64,000 bases of DNA from Paramecium octaurelia (taxonomy: Eukaryota; Ciliophora; Oligohymenophorea; Peniculida; Parameciidae). The notes below the pieces were generated by a model that was not told where the DNA came from, did no database searches, and saw nothing but the letters and a program-made list of their open reading frames with translations. Both the position numbers and the translations under genes were made by a program. This document shows, piece after piece, positions 11,435 to 24,260 of the stretch. Every line of letters begins with the position of its first letter. The stretch's first letter is position 1. The stretch lies in contig CAJJDP010000151.1 in the NCBI GenBank assembly GCA_905182995.1, positions 139,185-203,184 on the forward strand. The letters are read 5' to 3'.

Positions 11435-14400
11435 TCAATTAAGTTTCTTTTTGGGGATAAAATACATAGGCAAATGATTTTGATTTTCTCTAATGAACTC
11501 AATAGTACCTTCCTAATCAAAATCATAATAATGTTTACTTGAATGTTCTCTACAATGTCTCTAGTAATTAACTTCTTTATCTCTTCAAAGAAGTTCTCAT
11601 CCATGTATCGGCCATCTCTGGCATATTCTTATGCCTTCTCCAATACCTAATCGATCAATTCGTTTTTCAGCATCTCACTTTTCGTGATGTGTCTGAATTC
11701 ACTAAACCATTCATGGTATAATGCTATAGCCCAATTTTCAGATAGAAATTCAGATACATTATTTATTAATTTGCCTCTCTATTCCAATTTATTCAAATAT
11801 TTAACTGATAACTCTACAAATTACAATAAACTAGGGATATGAACAGCTTCAGAACCAAAATAAGTGACACTCTCAATCAATCCATTTGGATCAATATCAA
11901 ATTATAAGAAATGTCCACTTCCATTACTGAAGTTATCAGACAGTATGGGTTTGGATGGGAGCTATTAAAGTTGTCTAGGTTTAGAGAAGTCATTCTTTTT
12001 AATATGATAATAATAGAGTTTATGAGGTACTATGCCTCCCTGCCCAATGGGCATATATAATTAGGGTAGTTCATCTACAGAGTAGGTCTGGGATGTCAGA
12101 TAACTTAGATTCAGCTATTCCAAAATGCATTTACTTAGTTTCTAACCCAATTCTCTTCCATTATATTTATCTAATCGAAGACTCTTTCCAACTGAGTGAT
12201 GCTTGTATCTTTATGAGAATTCACAAATCTTACCACAAGCAAATATATTTTCTTAAGTAGTTTGAAAATTACTCTTTACAATCAATCTACCATTATATAC
12301 TAACCCATTTTCATGGATGATATGAAAGATTTCCTTGTCAATGTCAATCAATCCACTTGTGATGAAGAATCTTGAATCCAATTATAGATAGTCATATTCA
12401 CTTGCCTTGAGTTATTCAATTTCTCTAGCTAGTACTTCTAACTAATTTTCTCCTTCCTCCTATTCTCCATACATGTCTTTGCTCATATTGTTTTCAGAGT
12501 TGTCCTTCAACTCTTAAAGTTCTTGTTCCTTCCTCTGAATCTCAATTTTCAATTCCTCATAATTGTCTGCTTATTTCCTAAAGATGACTTCCTATAATAC
12601 ATCTTCGCTATTTAATCCAAATCCTTCCTTCCCTACTTTTAATTCATATAAAGTGAATCCTTGATGTATTTTTATGCCCAATTTTAACATTATGTCGAAT
12701 ACTTTATTTTTGACTTCCTCATTTTCAAATTAATCTGGGTCAAAGATCATTTTGTCCTCCTATTCAAGTCGTTATTTATTGTTCTCAAACCTGGTTTATT
12801 TCTAAAATGTTTTGGGAGGCATAACATAATTAATACGAGATGGATGAACACCTCTATTGAGTAACCCATTCATAAATGTAATGGTAGTCAAGGTGTTGCC
12901 ATAAATTGTTATATTTTGTGGTTTTTTCTTTCTTGTTAACAAATCTATGTTGCTTCCTTTGAATCCAGTTCTTTTGAAATGGGAGTATAGGTATGGATCA
13001 TCTATGCTGTAGACTCCATTTATAAATTATGAATTTTTGTAATACGGAGATTTGGATAGACCAAAACTGATCTTTTCTCTTGATTACAATTCAGTATCAA
13101 TCAAACCAACAGTGATTATGAGATAATCAAAAGGAATGAATGCATTCTTATCAATTTTAATTCGATTCCCCTTTTTATCCAACTTTACCATTTTAGCATC
13201 AACTACCTACACTCTAGCATCTATCATCAAAGCTCTTAATTCTTCCAATGTATAATTTGTACTCATAGCTTTTAACATTTCAAATTCATGTTTAACATGC
13301 ATGGTAATCAACCCTCCAGGAGCCAATAAGATGATATTAGTAAAGTGAATATCCTTTATTGTAAGTAATGATTCAATAAAAGACAAGCCAGTATCAGATG
13401 CCCCTACTACTACAATACGAGAATTATTGGAGATTTTGACATTGGATAGTTATTTTTTGGTAAGCATAGCTAATGAAAAGGGGGATTGAGTTTAATCGTA
13501 TGGGTCTCGATCATCTAGAATTGTGCCCATACGTTCTCTTTAATCATCATCAAGAGTCCAATCCCATTTCTATTTCAAGAAGTGAGGAAATGCACGACTT
13601 CTCACAAAATTGAATTCATGGAATATATCTGGCAAAAGAGTACGATCATGAATCTCCAACATTATACATGTTTTATCCATCAATCTGCATATTTCCCTTA
13701 AAATAAATCTAGTTTGTTTAGCAAATAATGGATTCAAGATTCCATGCAATAATCGAGTATGCAAATGTTTAGGATGCTCCTTTATCAGCACGTGATCTTG
13801 AATACAGAAATGAGATTTCAAGTACTGGAGATTGACATACTTCTTCATGCAGTACAATCCAATAATTTCATCTTTGCAATAGACAATAAATGTTTCATTA
13901 TCATTTACATTTCTGACATCCTTTTCAATGTTCTCTTTTCCCAATAGATTTTCTACTAAAAACTGACATTAATTCCATTCACTTTAATTGAACTTTCTTA
14001 ATTCAATCAAATGAGAATCTAAACTATTTCTATGGAATATATACAAAACATGCTCAAAGGTGGAGTGCTTCTTCCTTGATACCTATAGAAAGTGTGATAA
14101 CAGAGTTGTCTCTTAGACTGTGTATGGTTATGTAAGGATGAGATACTCTCGATCAGGGAAGAGTTCAAAGGCTCTTTCTACAAAATCAAGTGATCTAGAT
14201 TCAAATCGTTCATCTATGCAAAATAGATTGATAACAACAGCATTTTGAGCTGCTTTAGGGACTTCTGGGAGTTAATCAATAGATTGAATCTAAGAAACAT
14301 GTTCATCAAATTAAGTTTAATTCCTTTCAACATTTTTGGCTCTCTCAAGATTTTTAATCTTATTTTGTTCCTCTTGAATAATGTCTTCTACTTCATTCTG

Positions 14401-16417
14401 TAATGTATTTGATCGAACTAATTACAATCTGCACATCATTTAATCATAGTTTTTCAGTTTTTAAATGGCCCCAATAAATTCACTATAAGAAGTCATTTTC
14501 TACAAAACGTCAACAGGTTTAGGTGCATCATCACCAACTTTCTTAAGATTGGCATCCTTCTTTTTGGCATCCTTTTCTTCCTTTATCTTTTACACAATCC
14601 TATTGTCCACTTCTAATTCACCAAAACATTCTAGTATGAATGCCAGATTCTCTCCCATAGGTGCTCCAATGTCAAACCCTTTATTTCTTAGTACATCTGG
14701 AAATTCAATCAAATCTATGTGACGACTTGGATCCATTTCTCCATTTTCAGTACAGAATTCCATGATTAACTCTTTGACTCTTGATTCTATTTATTTTCTG
14801 AATTGCGTTCTAGTTTCAGCAGAGACTGACGTGAATTTAGTAAAAGCTTATAAGAATGGTCCTAAATCAAAATAAGGAGGTGGTTTGAAGATGTCTTCAT
14901 CCTTGTCCTCCTTCTTAGCTTTCTTATTAGTTTTCTTCTGTTATCTTTTTGGCCTTTTGAGAGAGAGAGCCTTTTACTCTTCCTCCTTCTTCTTGGCCCA
15001 ATCTTTCCAATGGCCTTCTCCATTCATGTATCCTTTGGGTAATCCAAAGAATTCAAGTGCTTCTAGTAACACTTGGATAGGTTTAATGGTGATGCATTCT
15101 AAATCCTTGAATGAATCAGGATACTCCAAGAAGAGATCACTGGGTTTGAATACTTGATAATCTTTCAACCACCCATTGATCATATTAGTCACAACCTATT
15201 ATGTAAGTGTTTTGGCTAAGTCTTCTTACCCATAATCATCAATCTTTTGTTTAATCTCTTGATCTCTATCAAAACAGTACTATTGTAAATAGAGTCTTTG
15301 TCCAATCATATGACATTTCATAGCCTCTTTGGTTAATTCGATGTGCTTCTTATAATTAGTGATCTACTTGTTGATTTACTCTTCAAGTGCCAATTAATCC
15401 AACCTATTTCTTATAGCTTCCATGTATTCTGATTTATAGAGATTATCAAACACTTCCAAATCGAAACACTATCCTAGTAGACGATAACTAATTTAGATCA
15501 AAAAATTCTTACTCGATATCACTTGAAATACTCATCAATCCAACTGCCTTATCTCCAACTTATCCTACAATGGCCTTTCCATCACTTCTATAATTCCTAG
15601 CTTATCTTCTGGTTTGATTCTGAGTTGCAATTAAATCAGCAATAAAAAATTCACCGAACTCCTCAGTGTGTACATCTGATTGGCGATTAAAGATGGCAGC
15701 CAAATCATCGTGATCCTCTTCACGTGCCATACGAATTTCCAGTAATTCAGTTACCATAGAAGATGCCGAATAGAAGATCTCACAATTCTGATTCACTCCT
15801 TACATGAACTATTATTTTTAGACTCTAAGCATACTTTCAATTTGAAATCTTGTCTCTTTGGCAATATTTCAAATAAATTCTCTAATGCAATATCCAATTC
15901 TTATTGAGTGGCATCTATTGCTTCACTCCTTCTCAAAAAGAAGATCCCATTGACAACATTCAAGTAATCATAGACTTTTTGAAAGATTTGTTTGGTTATC
16001 TGTAACTGTTGATCTTCAGTCAATTGGAATCGCTTCTTAGCTAGATCTAGATATAGAAGGTGTACCAAGAAAAAAGAAAGTCATCCAAAGACAGTTGAAT
16101 GAACTTACATGAAAGCCAATGTCCCATCCATCATGAATCCATTATTCCCACAAATTCTCATGTTTGAAGTCGACTTATCCTGTAACACCTTAAGGACAAT
16201 CATCAAATACTGCATTTCCTATGATGTTATTTTAAGAGTCAAGCACTGTCACCGAGAGATAAGAGCGTTCAAATAGAGTGAGAATTTTTGGGTATGCATA
16301 CAACTGCTGCAAATCCTCCTCGCCTTCCTCCTACATCAATTACACAATTTCGTCATAGTCATCCAAATCAGCCTTCCTAATTTATAGCTCTTAGCCTTGC
16401 TATTCAAAAAATGACAT
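11435..16417 (-). CDS. CFAP61: CFAP61, radial-spoke/CSC-associated ciliary protein
   Basis: CFAP61 is a conserved axonemal protein of the calmodulin- and spoke-associated complex near radial spoke 3. Four introns (11513-11538, 15488-15512, 15809-15834, 16041-16065; 25-26 nt) give 1626 residues. N-terminal acetyltransferase-like region: IRMAREEDHDDLAAIFNRQ aligns with the human segment around RVEDHDDLMPIF. A later block NLFCIDERFESRSLDFVE matches human IQLFCIDEKYEARSLDF. A Rossmann-like region starts at RIVVVGASDTGLSFIESLL (about residue 970). The C-terminus, EGTIEFIRENQNHLPMYFIP, matches the human HLPMYAWPG tail only after splicing the last intron. It is longer than the human protein (about 1240) because of a Lys/Glu-rich central insert. 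It converges on the phosphodiesterase with 59 bp between stops. Confidence 0.92.
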
Positions 16418-16622
16418 ATAAATTTAATAATCAATTTAGATCACTGTATTTCCCACTCATTCATATTGGAACCCTAGACCATAGGATTATAGACTTAATA
16501 ATCCTTCAAAATTATTTATAAAATAATGAAGGAGAGTCTAATTTAAGAATGTTGAGAGTGATGAGTAAGATTGATTGGTCCAATTAAAATAATAAGTTCA
16601 AGTTTTTGAAATAGAAAACAAA

Positions 16623-16841
16623 ATGAAATGGACCAAGAGTTTGTCGGAATGCAAATTAAATAGGTTTAAATTCAAGATCTTGGAATATAATAGTTATGCA
16701 TTTCATATTTGGCATGCAGACAATCCTAGACCAATCATGCATCTAAATATTGATTCAGAACCTGTTCTATTGAAAGCCTTAATTAATTTGCTGTAGAATC
16801 AACAGGTTCCATATTTAGCGAATTCAAACTATGATGAATGA
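16623..16841 (+). CDS. Small unknown protein (72 aa)
   Basis: ATG 16623-16625 to TGA 16839-16841, no intron. The start is the first ATG after an in-frame TGA at 16572. The sequence (MKWTKSLSECKLNRFKFKIL...) is mixed in composition and includes ILEYNSYAFHIWHADNPRP and SEPVLLKALINLLQNQQ, more protein-like than the surrounding AT-rich spacer. No family recognised. It sits between the starts of CFAP61 and the 3' end of the histidine kinase. Confidence 0.45.
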
Positions 16842-16943
16842 TTCTGCAATTTTGTTTTTAGGTATTTTATTATTATAAAATCAATATTGAAAATGATATC
16901 TTCTTTTTACAGTATTACATTAATTACAAATTATATATATATA

Positions 16944-19558
16944 TCATTAAGGAAATTTTCTCTTTAAGTAGGTCTACAACTCTTTAATTTGTATAGGTTT
17001 GATCATGTAAAAGTCCATTCCAGAGTTTATTGCTTGCTATTTGCTCTCCAAATCTGCGTAACCAGTATTAGCTATGCAGATTCCTTTTGGAATTAGATTA
17101 TCATGCATCATTTTCTTCAAATTTTTCACTGTATCAAAACCATCCATTATAGGCATATTGAGATCAAGAAAGAATAAAACATAACCATTATTTTAACACT
17201 ATCTACAAGGTTCTTTCATTTTTTAGAGACTCTTTTTAATGGCTTCTTGTCCATTGAAGGTGAAATCACAATGGGCATTGAATCTGTGTAGAATCAATTG
17301 TAGACTTTGAATATTAAAATATTCATCATCTACAATTAGAACCCTACTGCAACAGTTACTCCCAATACTAAATTTAACTATCTCGGATTTGAAACTAGCC
17401 TACAAGGAAGGGATCATAATTTTGGACTCTTCTTATCTTGATTCAATTTCATCTTCTTCTAATTGTAATTTTTTTTGAGTCTATCCATAAAATGATTTGG
17501 AGTCGGCTGATTAAATACATCTCACTTTCTTCGAGAATAAGCTTTTTACTCTCTGTGTATCTCCATTTTCATCCTTGTATTCACTGCTTTGAAACTATTA
17601 TTCCTTGTGGGAGCCTTCAGATATTGGCTATTGTTCTAAGTAATAAGTTTAATTTAAGACCTTCACATAGGTTTGACTGGCCACATACACACTGTCATTG
17701 TAAAGTTATTGTGAATTGGATATTGTAAAGAAGAATTCGCTTCCCTTTTATTATTCACTAGTGAATTGGATTCCATGTTTTCCATTCATTTTCAGGACGA
17801 TGGCATTGGATATGCTCAAACCTAATCCGCAGCCAACTGAATTGCGGGAGATCCTCAATAAGTTTTTGTTGTCCCTCAGTAACTTGTGTAGCTTCTATTA
17901 TTCAAAGTGATTCATGCCAATTCCATTATCCGATACTCTCACTTTAATTTTATCCTTATAAAAATCGATTGACACTGTAATTATACCATTTTCTGTAAAT
18001 CGTACTGAATTGCTCATCAATTAATAGAGTACTTGTTTGAATCTATCTTAATCATTATACACAAGAAGATGCAAAGGGCAATTCACAATAATTTGATTAT
18101 TCCTTTGTGTTTTTTATTGATTCAGTAGGTATAGAATTTCTTGGATAATTTCATAAGGACTGAATTCTTAGAGTCGTAAAGCAAATTGTTTTAATAGAAT
18201 GGTGTTGAAATCTCTGACATTTTAGAGTACATAAGACAACAATTTAGAGTTGATGTAAGTTGGTTCTATGTAGGTAGCTTTGACTTATTCATTAATTAAT
18301 TCACTATCCATCGCTTCTGAGGAGTCAGTTAAAATACAATTGAGAAAGGTTCCAAACTCGTGAGAGATAGATTGAAATATGTTTCCCAAGATTTCACTTG
18401 ACAAAGATTCATAAGTTTGTTTCGAATGGTTTGAGTTATTATAGTGAATATTGGTATAGTTTTGCTTAAGATTCTCGGGGACAGAATAAATAAACATGCT
18501 ATTGATTTCATTTGAGGTTCAAATTGAACTATCAAGTAATCAATAAAGTTGTCACACAGCACAAAAAAGTTCAACTTTACATTGCCTAGATTTTTATTAT
18601 CCAATTCAGAAACGCTGAAATAAGAGTAATATGAGTTGATATCGGAAAGTATGGATGATAGAATGGTTCTGATGTCAGTTTTAATCAAGGGTAATTATAA
18701 TGGGGATGAAATTGGGGTTGTATTATTTTCTGATAATAATTTAATTAGATTTAAAGAAAAAGCATCGCATCGTATATCTAAGAATGCTTCTATGGCTTCT
18801 TCCTTATCGCATTCCATTAACATATGGAGATCCGACTGATTGTGGACACATTTAAAATGATCGTTCAGTACTATGAATTTTTAATCTGTCATCCAGGGCC
18901 TCGTTTACTGATCACTCATACATTAATTTAAGAATTTGTAATTTGGCACTCAGAGTCATCTCCTATTACACACATTAGTCTGATTTGCCATTCTTTGTTT
19001 TTCGATTGATATAGTACAAAAAGGTCAGCAACATAAAACATTCCCCTAGTGTTAACATCAATCTCCACACTTCCATGTAATTTTGAACAATTTAAGAAAC
19101 CATTCCGCAATACAAAACCAGTTTACTTTAATTATAAAACATTTTTGTGTCATGTAAGAGTTCAAATTATATCAATATGAGCACCTATAAATTTCAAACT
19201 AATATGCATATAAATATGTTAGATCCTGATTCCCTCCATTCAGTAATCCCATGATCACCCCATCATTCCCTACTCCTGTAATCCATAGCACTTTGTAATC
19301 TGAATATTTAATCAGTGCCAACTTAAGAATAATCCCGACATAATGCAACATAATTGGGATCCAAAGCAAGCTATTTTTGGTATGGAGACTAGTCCAAATT
19401 AACTCAAAAGATATAAATGCCTCAAAATATAAGAAACAAGCAAAGTTAATCCTAAGCATATTTTTTGAATAATGAATAATTAAAATTTATTTCTTACTGA
19501 TTATAAATACTTAATCAAAATTGCTGCCTATTATTCTATATTTATCCTCTACATACAT
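16944..19558 (-). CDS. Membrane hybrid histidine kinase with C-terminal response-regulator domain
   Basis: Signal-transduction phosphorelay protein, predicted 824 residues. The first roughly 230 residues hold hydrophobic membrane segments (LLWIPIMLHYVGIILKLAL; MLTLGECFMLLTFLYY). A PAS-like stretch follows (MTDQKFIVLNDHFKCV). The kinase core is unmistakable: H-box IFQSISHEFGTFLN, N-box LMSNSVRFTENGIITVS, G1 VSDNGIGM, G2 GCGLGLSIS. The receiver domain has acidic pair LIVDDEYFN, phospho-acceptor Asp in LFFLDLNMPIMDGF, and the Lys in YMIKPIQ. The kinase-receiver part (16944-18473) is one clean exon. Upstream, the frame closes only with a 25-nt intron (18949-18973) plus two unusually long GT...AG segments of 56 nt (18474-18529) and 59 nt (19126-19184). 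The N-terminal model may therefore be wrong or the copy decaying. An internal ATG at 18497 would give a 517-residue core. Confidence 0.75.
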
Positions 19559-19707
19559 ATTCAGATTCAACCCCAGATATATCAATTTACAATTTTGATT
19601 TTTGACATTCTTTTAAAATAATCTAATATTTATAATTTTACTCAGGAAACAATTTTAATTAAACTATTTGTTTATTTAATATACAAAGTGAAATGTGTTA
19701 AATAAAA

Positions 19708-20105
19708 ATGAGAAGTCTTACTTTCATCTAGATATTTAAGAATTCTAAAATAATCTTTTAATAAATTCATGTCATGTAAAAATTAATTAGTATCTTTGCA
19801 GGCTTTTGCTTAGATCTTTAAAAATCTAGGCATACTCATTTTTATTTAAGGACAGAATGCCTACAGAAATTTAAAACATTTTTCATAGTTGTGGTTAGTA
19901 GAAATTATGCAATTTGAGGGATTAGATATCACTTGGAAATGGGATTAATTTTGATTAGATATTTTTGTTTGAAGATAACGGCACCAAACTCTGTCATGAG
20001 TATTTAGATTTTAATTAATTAATATATATTTTTATATTATCAAATAAGAAATGCTTCGTTTAGCATTTAAGCAATAAAAACGTTAATCTTTCTTGTAAAA
20101 AATGA
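19708..20105 (+). CDS. Small unknown protein (123 aa), uncertain
   Basis: ATG 19708-19710, a 26-nt GTA...CAG intron (19776-19801) and TGA 20103-20105. The central part (KDRMPTEIQNIFHSCGQQK, GNGINFDQIFLFEDNGTK) reads like real protein. The last 30 residues come from very AT-rich DNA and look less convincing. The stop overlaps the start of the TPR gene as ATGA. No family recognised. The unspliced frame stops earlier, after 64 residues. Confidence 0.33.
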
Positions 20106-21559
20106 AAATCTGCGAATTGTTGCTTGAACGTGGTCTCAAATTCTTTGAATTAGGTAAAGGAAAGTGAACAATAATAAATTAGAACAATTTGGAAATGCAA
20201 TAGATTAATTTGAGATTTGTATGTCCGTTTTTGCTGATGCTAGAATCCCGAAGAAATGGGAGGATACGACCTATGAGGAACTAACCCAATAAAAATACCC
20301 TGAGCAATCTCAAATAGACAGTACTAAACTTAATTTATAGAATTAAGGGCTTCGTCTCAAATTGTTTGAAAAAATGGCAGAATGCTATTACAGGCAACAT
20401 GAACAAGGTGCATGTACACGGATGTGTGATTATTGGTTGTAAATGAGTCCCCAATGCATAAATGCTATGATTTTGCGTGCAAAGGTATGAAACAATAATA
20501 GAAATAGTCCCGTTTTTTGTCTGACAATATCACCCAAATAGATTGCCAAATGGCATTTAAGGACCTGAAATTTGCACAGCAACTTGATCCTCACAATGCA
20601 GCAGTGGCAAAGTTTTATGAGAAGGTGAAGGCATAATTATTAGCCTATAAAGAGTTGGAATATAAGAATTACACAGATTTGTAAAGAAAACAGCTGGAGT
20701 TGATCCATTAGTACAGGAAGCAAGAAGAAGACGAGGATGCTCAATAGGATTTCATGGCTCATTTGGCTTATCAGGATTACGATCAGGAATTGAGTTACGA
20801 ATTGGATAACAAGAAGCCCATTCCAATAGAAGTATCAGAGTTAGGAAGATTCATAGAGACGAGAGGGATGGAGATGGTGAAGATATATCAGTAGAATGGA
20901 TAGTTGAAGGAGGCAGAGGACTTAAGAGAGAAGTTGAAGAAAGCAATAGCAGCGAAGAAGCAATTGGAAAAGATATCCTAATTGGATTTCAACAGGCCTA
21001 AGAAAGTAAGAGTTTAATAGTGAGCATTAGAAATTGTATGAGTTTGCTTAGAAGTATGGCATAAACTTATTGGATCCGCAAGTGCAAAATGAATTTAAGA
21101 GAATTCAGGAGTAGAATTTGGAGGACATCAGACAATGGTTGAAGCAAAATTAATGGAGTTATACTGATAAGGCTACTTAGATGCAAGAATAGGAATTGGC
21201 TAGACAGGAGTTGGCCAAATTGTAATTCAAGAGGAAGACCATTCCTTAGAAGGTACCGACTTTAGGATTTATGATAGCATAACAAGAATAAGTTCAATAA
21301 GAAGGTATAGCCGTTGATTAGCACACCAACTAGTGGTTCGATGCCAGTGACTATTAACAATAACATCACTTACAATCAGACTTTTAATTAGTGCAACAAT
21401 GTCATTAATAATTCAAGTAAGATAAGATTATAATTGTTTGTAGCGAATGAATAAAGTGAGGAACAATTAGCGGATTGCAATTGCTTTATTAACTTAACCA
21501 TACTACTCTTAGCCGTATTTGCTATATTGGCAGCCATTTATTATTCATTCCTTAAATGA
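20102..21559 (+). CDS. TPR-like protein with C-terminal membrane anchor
   Basis: Predicted 442 residues with introns 20154-20182, 20485-20507, 21006-21030, 21253-21277 and 21417-21443 (23-29 nt). The first half is helical and TPR-like: ERGLKFFELEQFGNAIDQFE, LFEKMAECYYRQHEQGAC, and DLKFAQQLDPHNAAVAKFYE, the usual pattern of helix-pair repeats in co-chaperones and immunophilins. The second half is a Gln/Lys/Glu-rich coiled coil. The last 25 residues are a hydrophobic segment (FINLTILLLAVFAILAAIYY) ending in SFLK, so it is probably tail-anchored. The last two introns are required to reach that anchor. An in-frame ATG at 20051 would add 17 residues, but it overlaps the preceding small ORF. Role unknown. 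Confidence 0.75.
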
Positions 21560-21628
21560 ATTAAATATATTTAAATAAATAATTTACTTAAACACACAAG
21601 TATTCATTTGCAATTAATTATATTTATA

Positions 21629-24222
21629 ATGAGAACTAAAAGTCATAATAAGGCAAAATCTTTACACACAGTTCAGGAGGTCTCCAATACCAAGACATTC
21701 TTTATCAGTCGAATGACCCAAAGATCTTTTATCAAGAGTATCGTTCCCCCTCTGTCTCTTCCTTAAGTTCCTCAGATTTAGGTACCAGCTCCTCTTACTG
21801 GAAGAGTTGTAGCCAGAAAGGTGATAAAGGCAACTTAATTAAAAACATAAGAGAGTGTTCCCGAGAGCGAGATAAAACAATAGCAATCAATTTTCAAATT
21901 AGTTGCATCTGCTGAATTTAAAAATATCATTACAGAAGAGAAGTCCAAGAAGGAGGATGATAAAAATTTTACTTTGGATGGTCCTCTGGAGTTCAAAAAA
22001 GATAAGAGGAGGAAAATCTTTATAGGTAATCCTAATTTGGAAAACTCTTATAGTTAAATGGATGACAATCTGAACATCCAAATGTTTCTGAAAAAGATCA
22101 GATAAATTATTACTACTAGTCATATCCAGCACAATGACTTCCATACGAACGAGAATAGTTTTCTGTCAGATAAATTCAAGACTCAGATGACTAGTCCTAG
22201 ATTTACATTTACTAACCATCTTTCCACAATATAGTTTCAGAATTAGCCCACCTAGTTGCAGAAGGCAGGAACCTTAGTATCTCAAGTCTTGGAGGCTATA
22301 GAAGAGAAAAAGGCTGAAATTCAACCATTACCATAAAATAATCGTCGGAAACTAACTATATCAGTCTGTAGTCCAGAAAACTAAGTAGGAGTATTCTCCT
22401 TCAGTATCCCAGATTATGGATAACGATTGCAAGAACAAGAGGAAATCTAAGAATACACTGACAAACCAAAACATGTATTGAAACAAGCATTACAATTTGT
22501 AAGTAAATACAAATTTATTGTAGATCACCTCGTAACCCAAGAAAATGACAACCAAGTTTTCAAAATCTATTCTCAAGATTGTTGGAATTACTGAAGAGGA
22601 GAATTAACAAGAAGATGCCCATTAATTTTACAACATATAAAAAGTAATTATTTTATGAAGTAAGACTAGAAGGTTCATGAAGATGTACTTGCAAAATAAG
22701 ATGTCTCGCACATTCACAAAATTGGAGGAGAACATCCTATTGCATTTGCAATTGATATAAGAGAAGAGAGGTTCCATTTCCTTTTCAAAACCATATGAAA
22801 GTCAACAATCAAGTCGAGTTTATTCCTGGTGCACTAATCATGCCAATAGCAATCATGAATCCTTATCAAATCCGACATTCTAAATCGAAATCGATCCTAC
22901 TCGTTTTCTATTAACATAAATCTATTAATGTGATTACTCATTTGATAATTCAGAGCAACAGAGTCAAAGTTTCATCAGTGATAATCAGATTACAGAAATG
23001 CTGGAATGCACGTCCTAAATTAAAATTACTAATCTAGGCAATCATATTCAATTTATCATAAACAGTTTAGATTGTGTGGATAGAAATATGATGTTGCATG
23101 ACCCCGATTTCCTTGATGATACTATTATGGGTTAGGATTAGATTAAACCTCCACTTGATGGTTAAGTAATGAGAAATATTAATTCTTTGATGAGATTTCT
23201 TAAAAAAAAAGATTAAAGTCGAGTTGTTAAATTGATGTTTCATTAGTTTAATGATATTTTGACAGGAGAATTTGAAGATCAACATGAAATTGACAATCTG
23301 ACTACCGATTATGGTTTAATTGAAGTGGAGTCTGAAGACCAACGCTAACCAAGACAATCTACTATAAAGATTGACATTGCTAAGATGTTCATCAAGGCAG
23401 CTAAACCAATTCAGAAAAAGAAATCTAATCAAGATCAATCTCCATCTAGTGAGAGATCAAATCAAAAGCATAATTCTAAAATTATATCCTCTCCGCGACA
23501 TCAAACTGTTATTCAGCCAAACAAGCCTGTCAAACAATTATTAGAGGCTACTTCCAGTTAGATAAGTGTTTTAAGAAGGAGAAGCGATTCTCCCCAAGAA
23601 GAAAACAGCATCAAAGAAAATAGCAATACCAACACTACTCAATCTAATAAAATGAAGGCCACTACTCAAACCATTCAAAATACGACGGCTCCTATCTCAC
23701 AAAAAGAGGACCCGATTAAACCCAGTGCCACGAAGAGTCAAGAGAGGAGAAATGCTGTTATGATATCTTCCATGAGTAAACACTCCTTACAAATGAGAAC
23801 TCAAATTACGGAGGCTCGTAGAAGGTAATCTATTCCTGTTATGGAAATGGTTAAGTTGTTGATAGTGGAACAAAAGTTATCTGAAGTATTAAGTTGCTTA
23901 TATAATTGTATAGTTGGAAGAGGTCTTTGTCAACAATCCGAATTTGCCTATCAATGAGAAACTGAAAGATGGAGATACGTTTTTAATAGTTGCAGCTCAA
24001 ACTGGCAATGTCGACATAGTTGAATTAATTTTACATAAAGGAGCTGCTGTAAATTTATAAAATGTAATTGTATTCTGCTTATAACTTAAGAATTATGGTG
24101 ATACAGCTTTGCACAAAGCTATTGCTTACAGTTACTTCAATATTGCTGACATCTTGATTTCTTAGGGAGCACAAAACTTGAGAAATCATGATGGCTTTAC
24201 TCCTTGGCAATTCGTGTAATGA
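21629..24222 (+). CDS. Ankyrin-repeat protein
   Basis: Predicted 824 residues. Introns 22499-22523 (25 nt), 23886-23913 (28 nt) and 24064-24090 (27 nt) are ordinary. A fourth gap is odd: an in-frame TGA at 22656-22658 can be avoided only by a 39-nt GT...AG removal (22644-22682). The C-terminal roughly 90 residues carry ankyrin repeats: DGDTFLIVAAQTGNVDIVEL, LHKGAAVNLQNNYGDTALHK, ADILISQGAQNLRNHDGFTP. The rest is long, polar and Ser/Gln/Lys-rich with no recognised domain; it includes RFMKMYLQNKMSRTF just after the TGA. Ankyrin repeats imply protein binding; the partner is unknown. Only 38 bp separate its stop from the Utp14 start. Confidence 0.72.
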
Positions 24223-24260
24223 TTAATGTTTTATATATTTATTTTATTACTAATTTAAAT

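Noticed and set aside
18329-18688. 119-codon minus frame overlapping the histidine kinase H-box
   Set aside because: Its first part is the genuine upstream exon, but beyond 18530 it reads the kinase in the wrong frame. The H-box frame is certain from its motifs.
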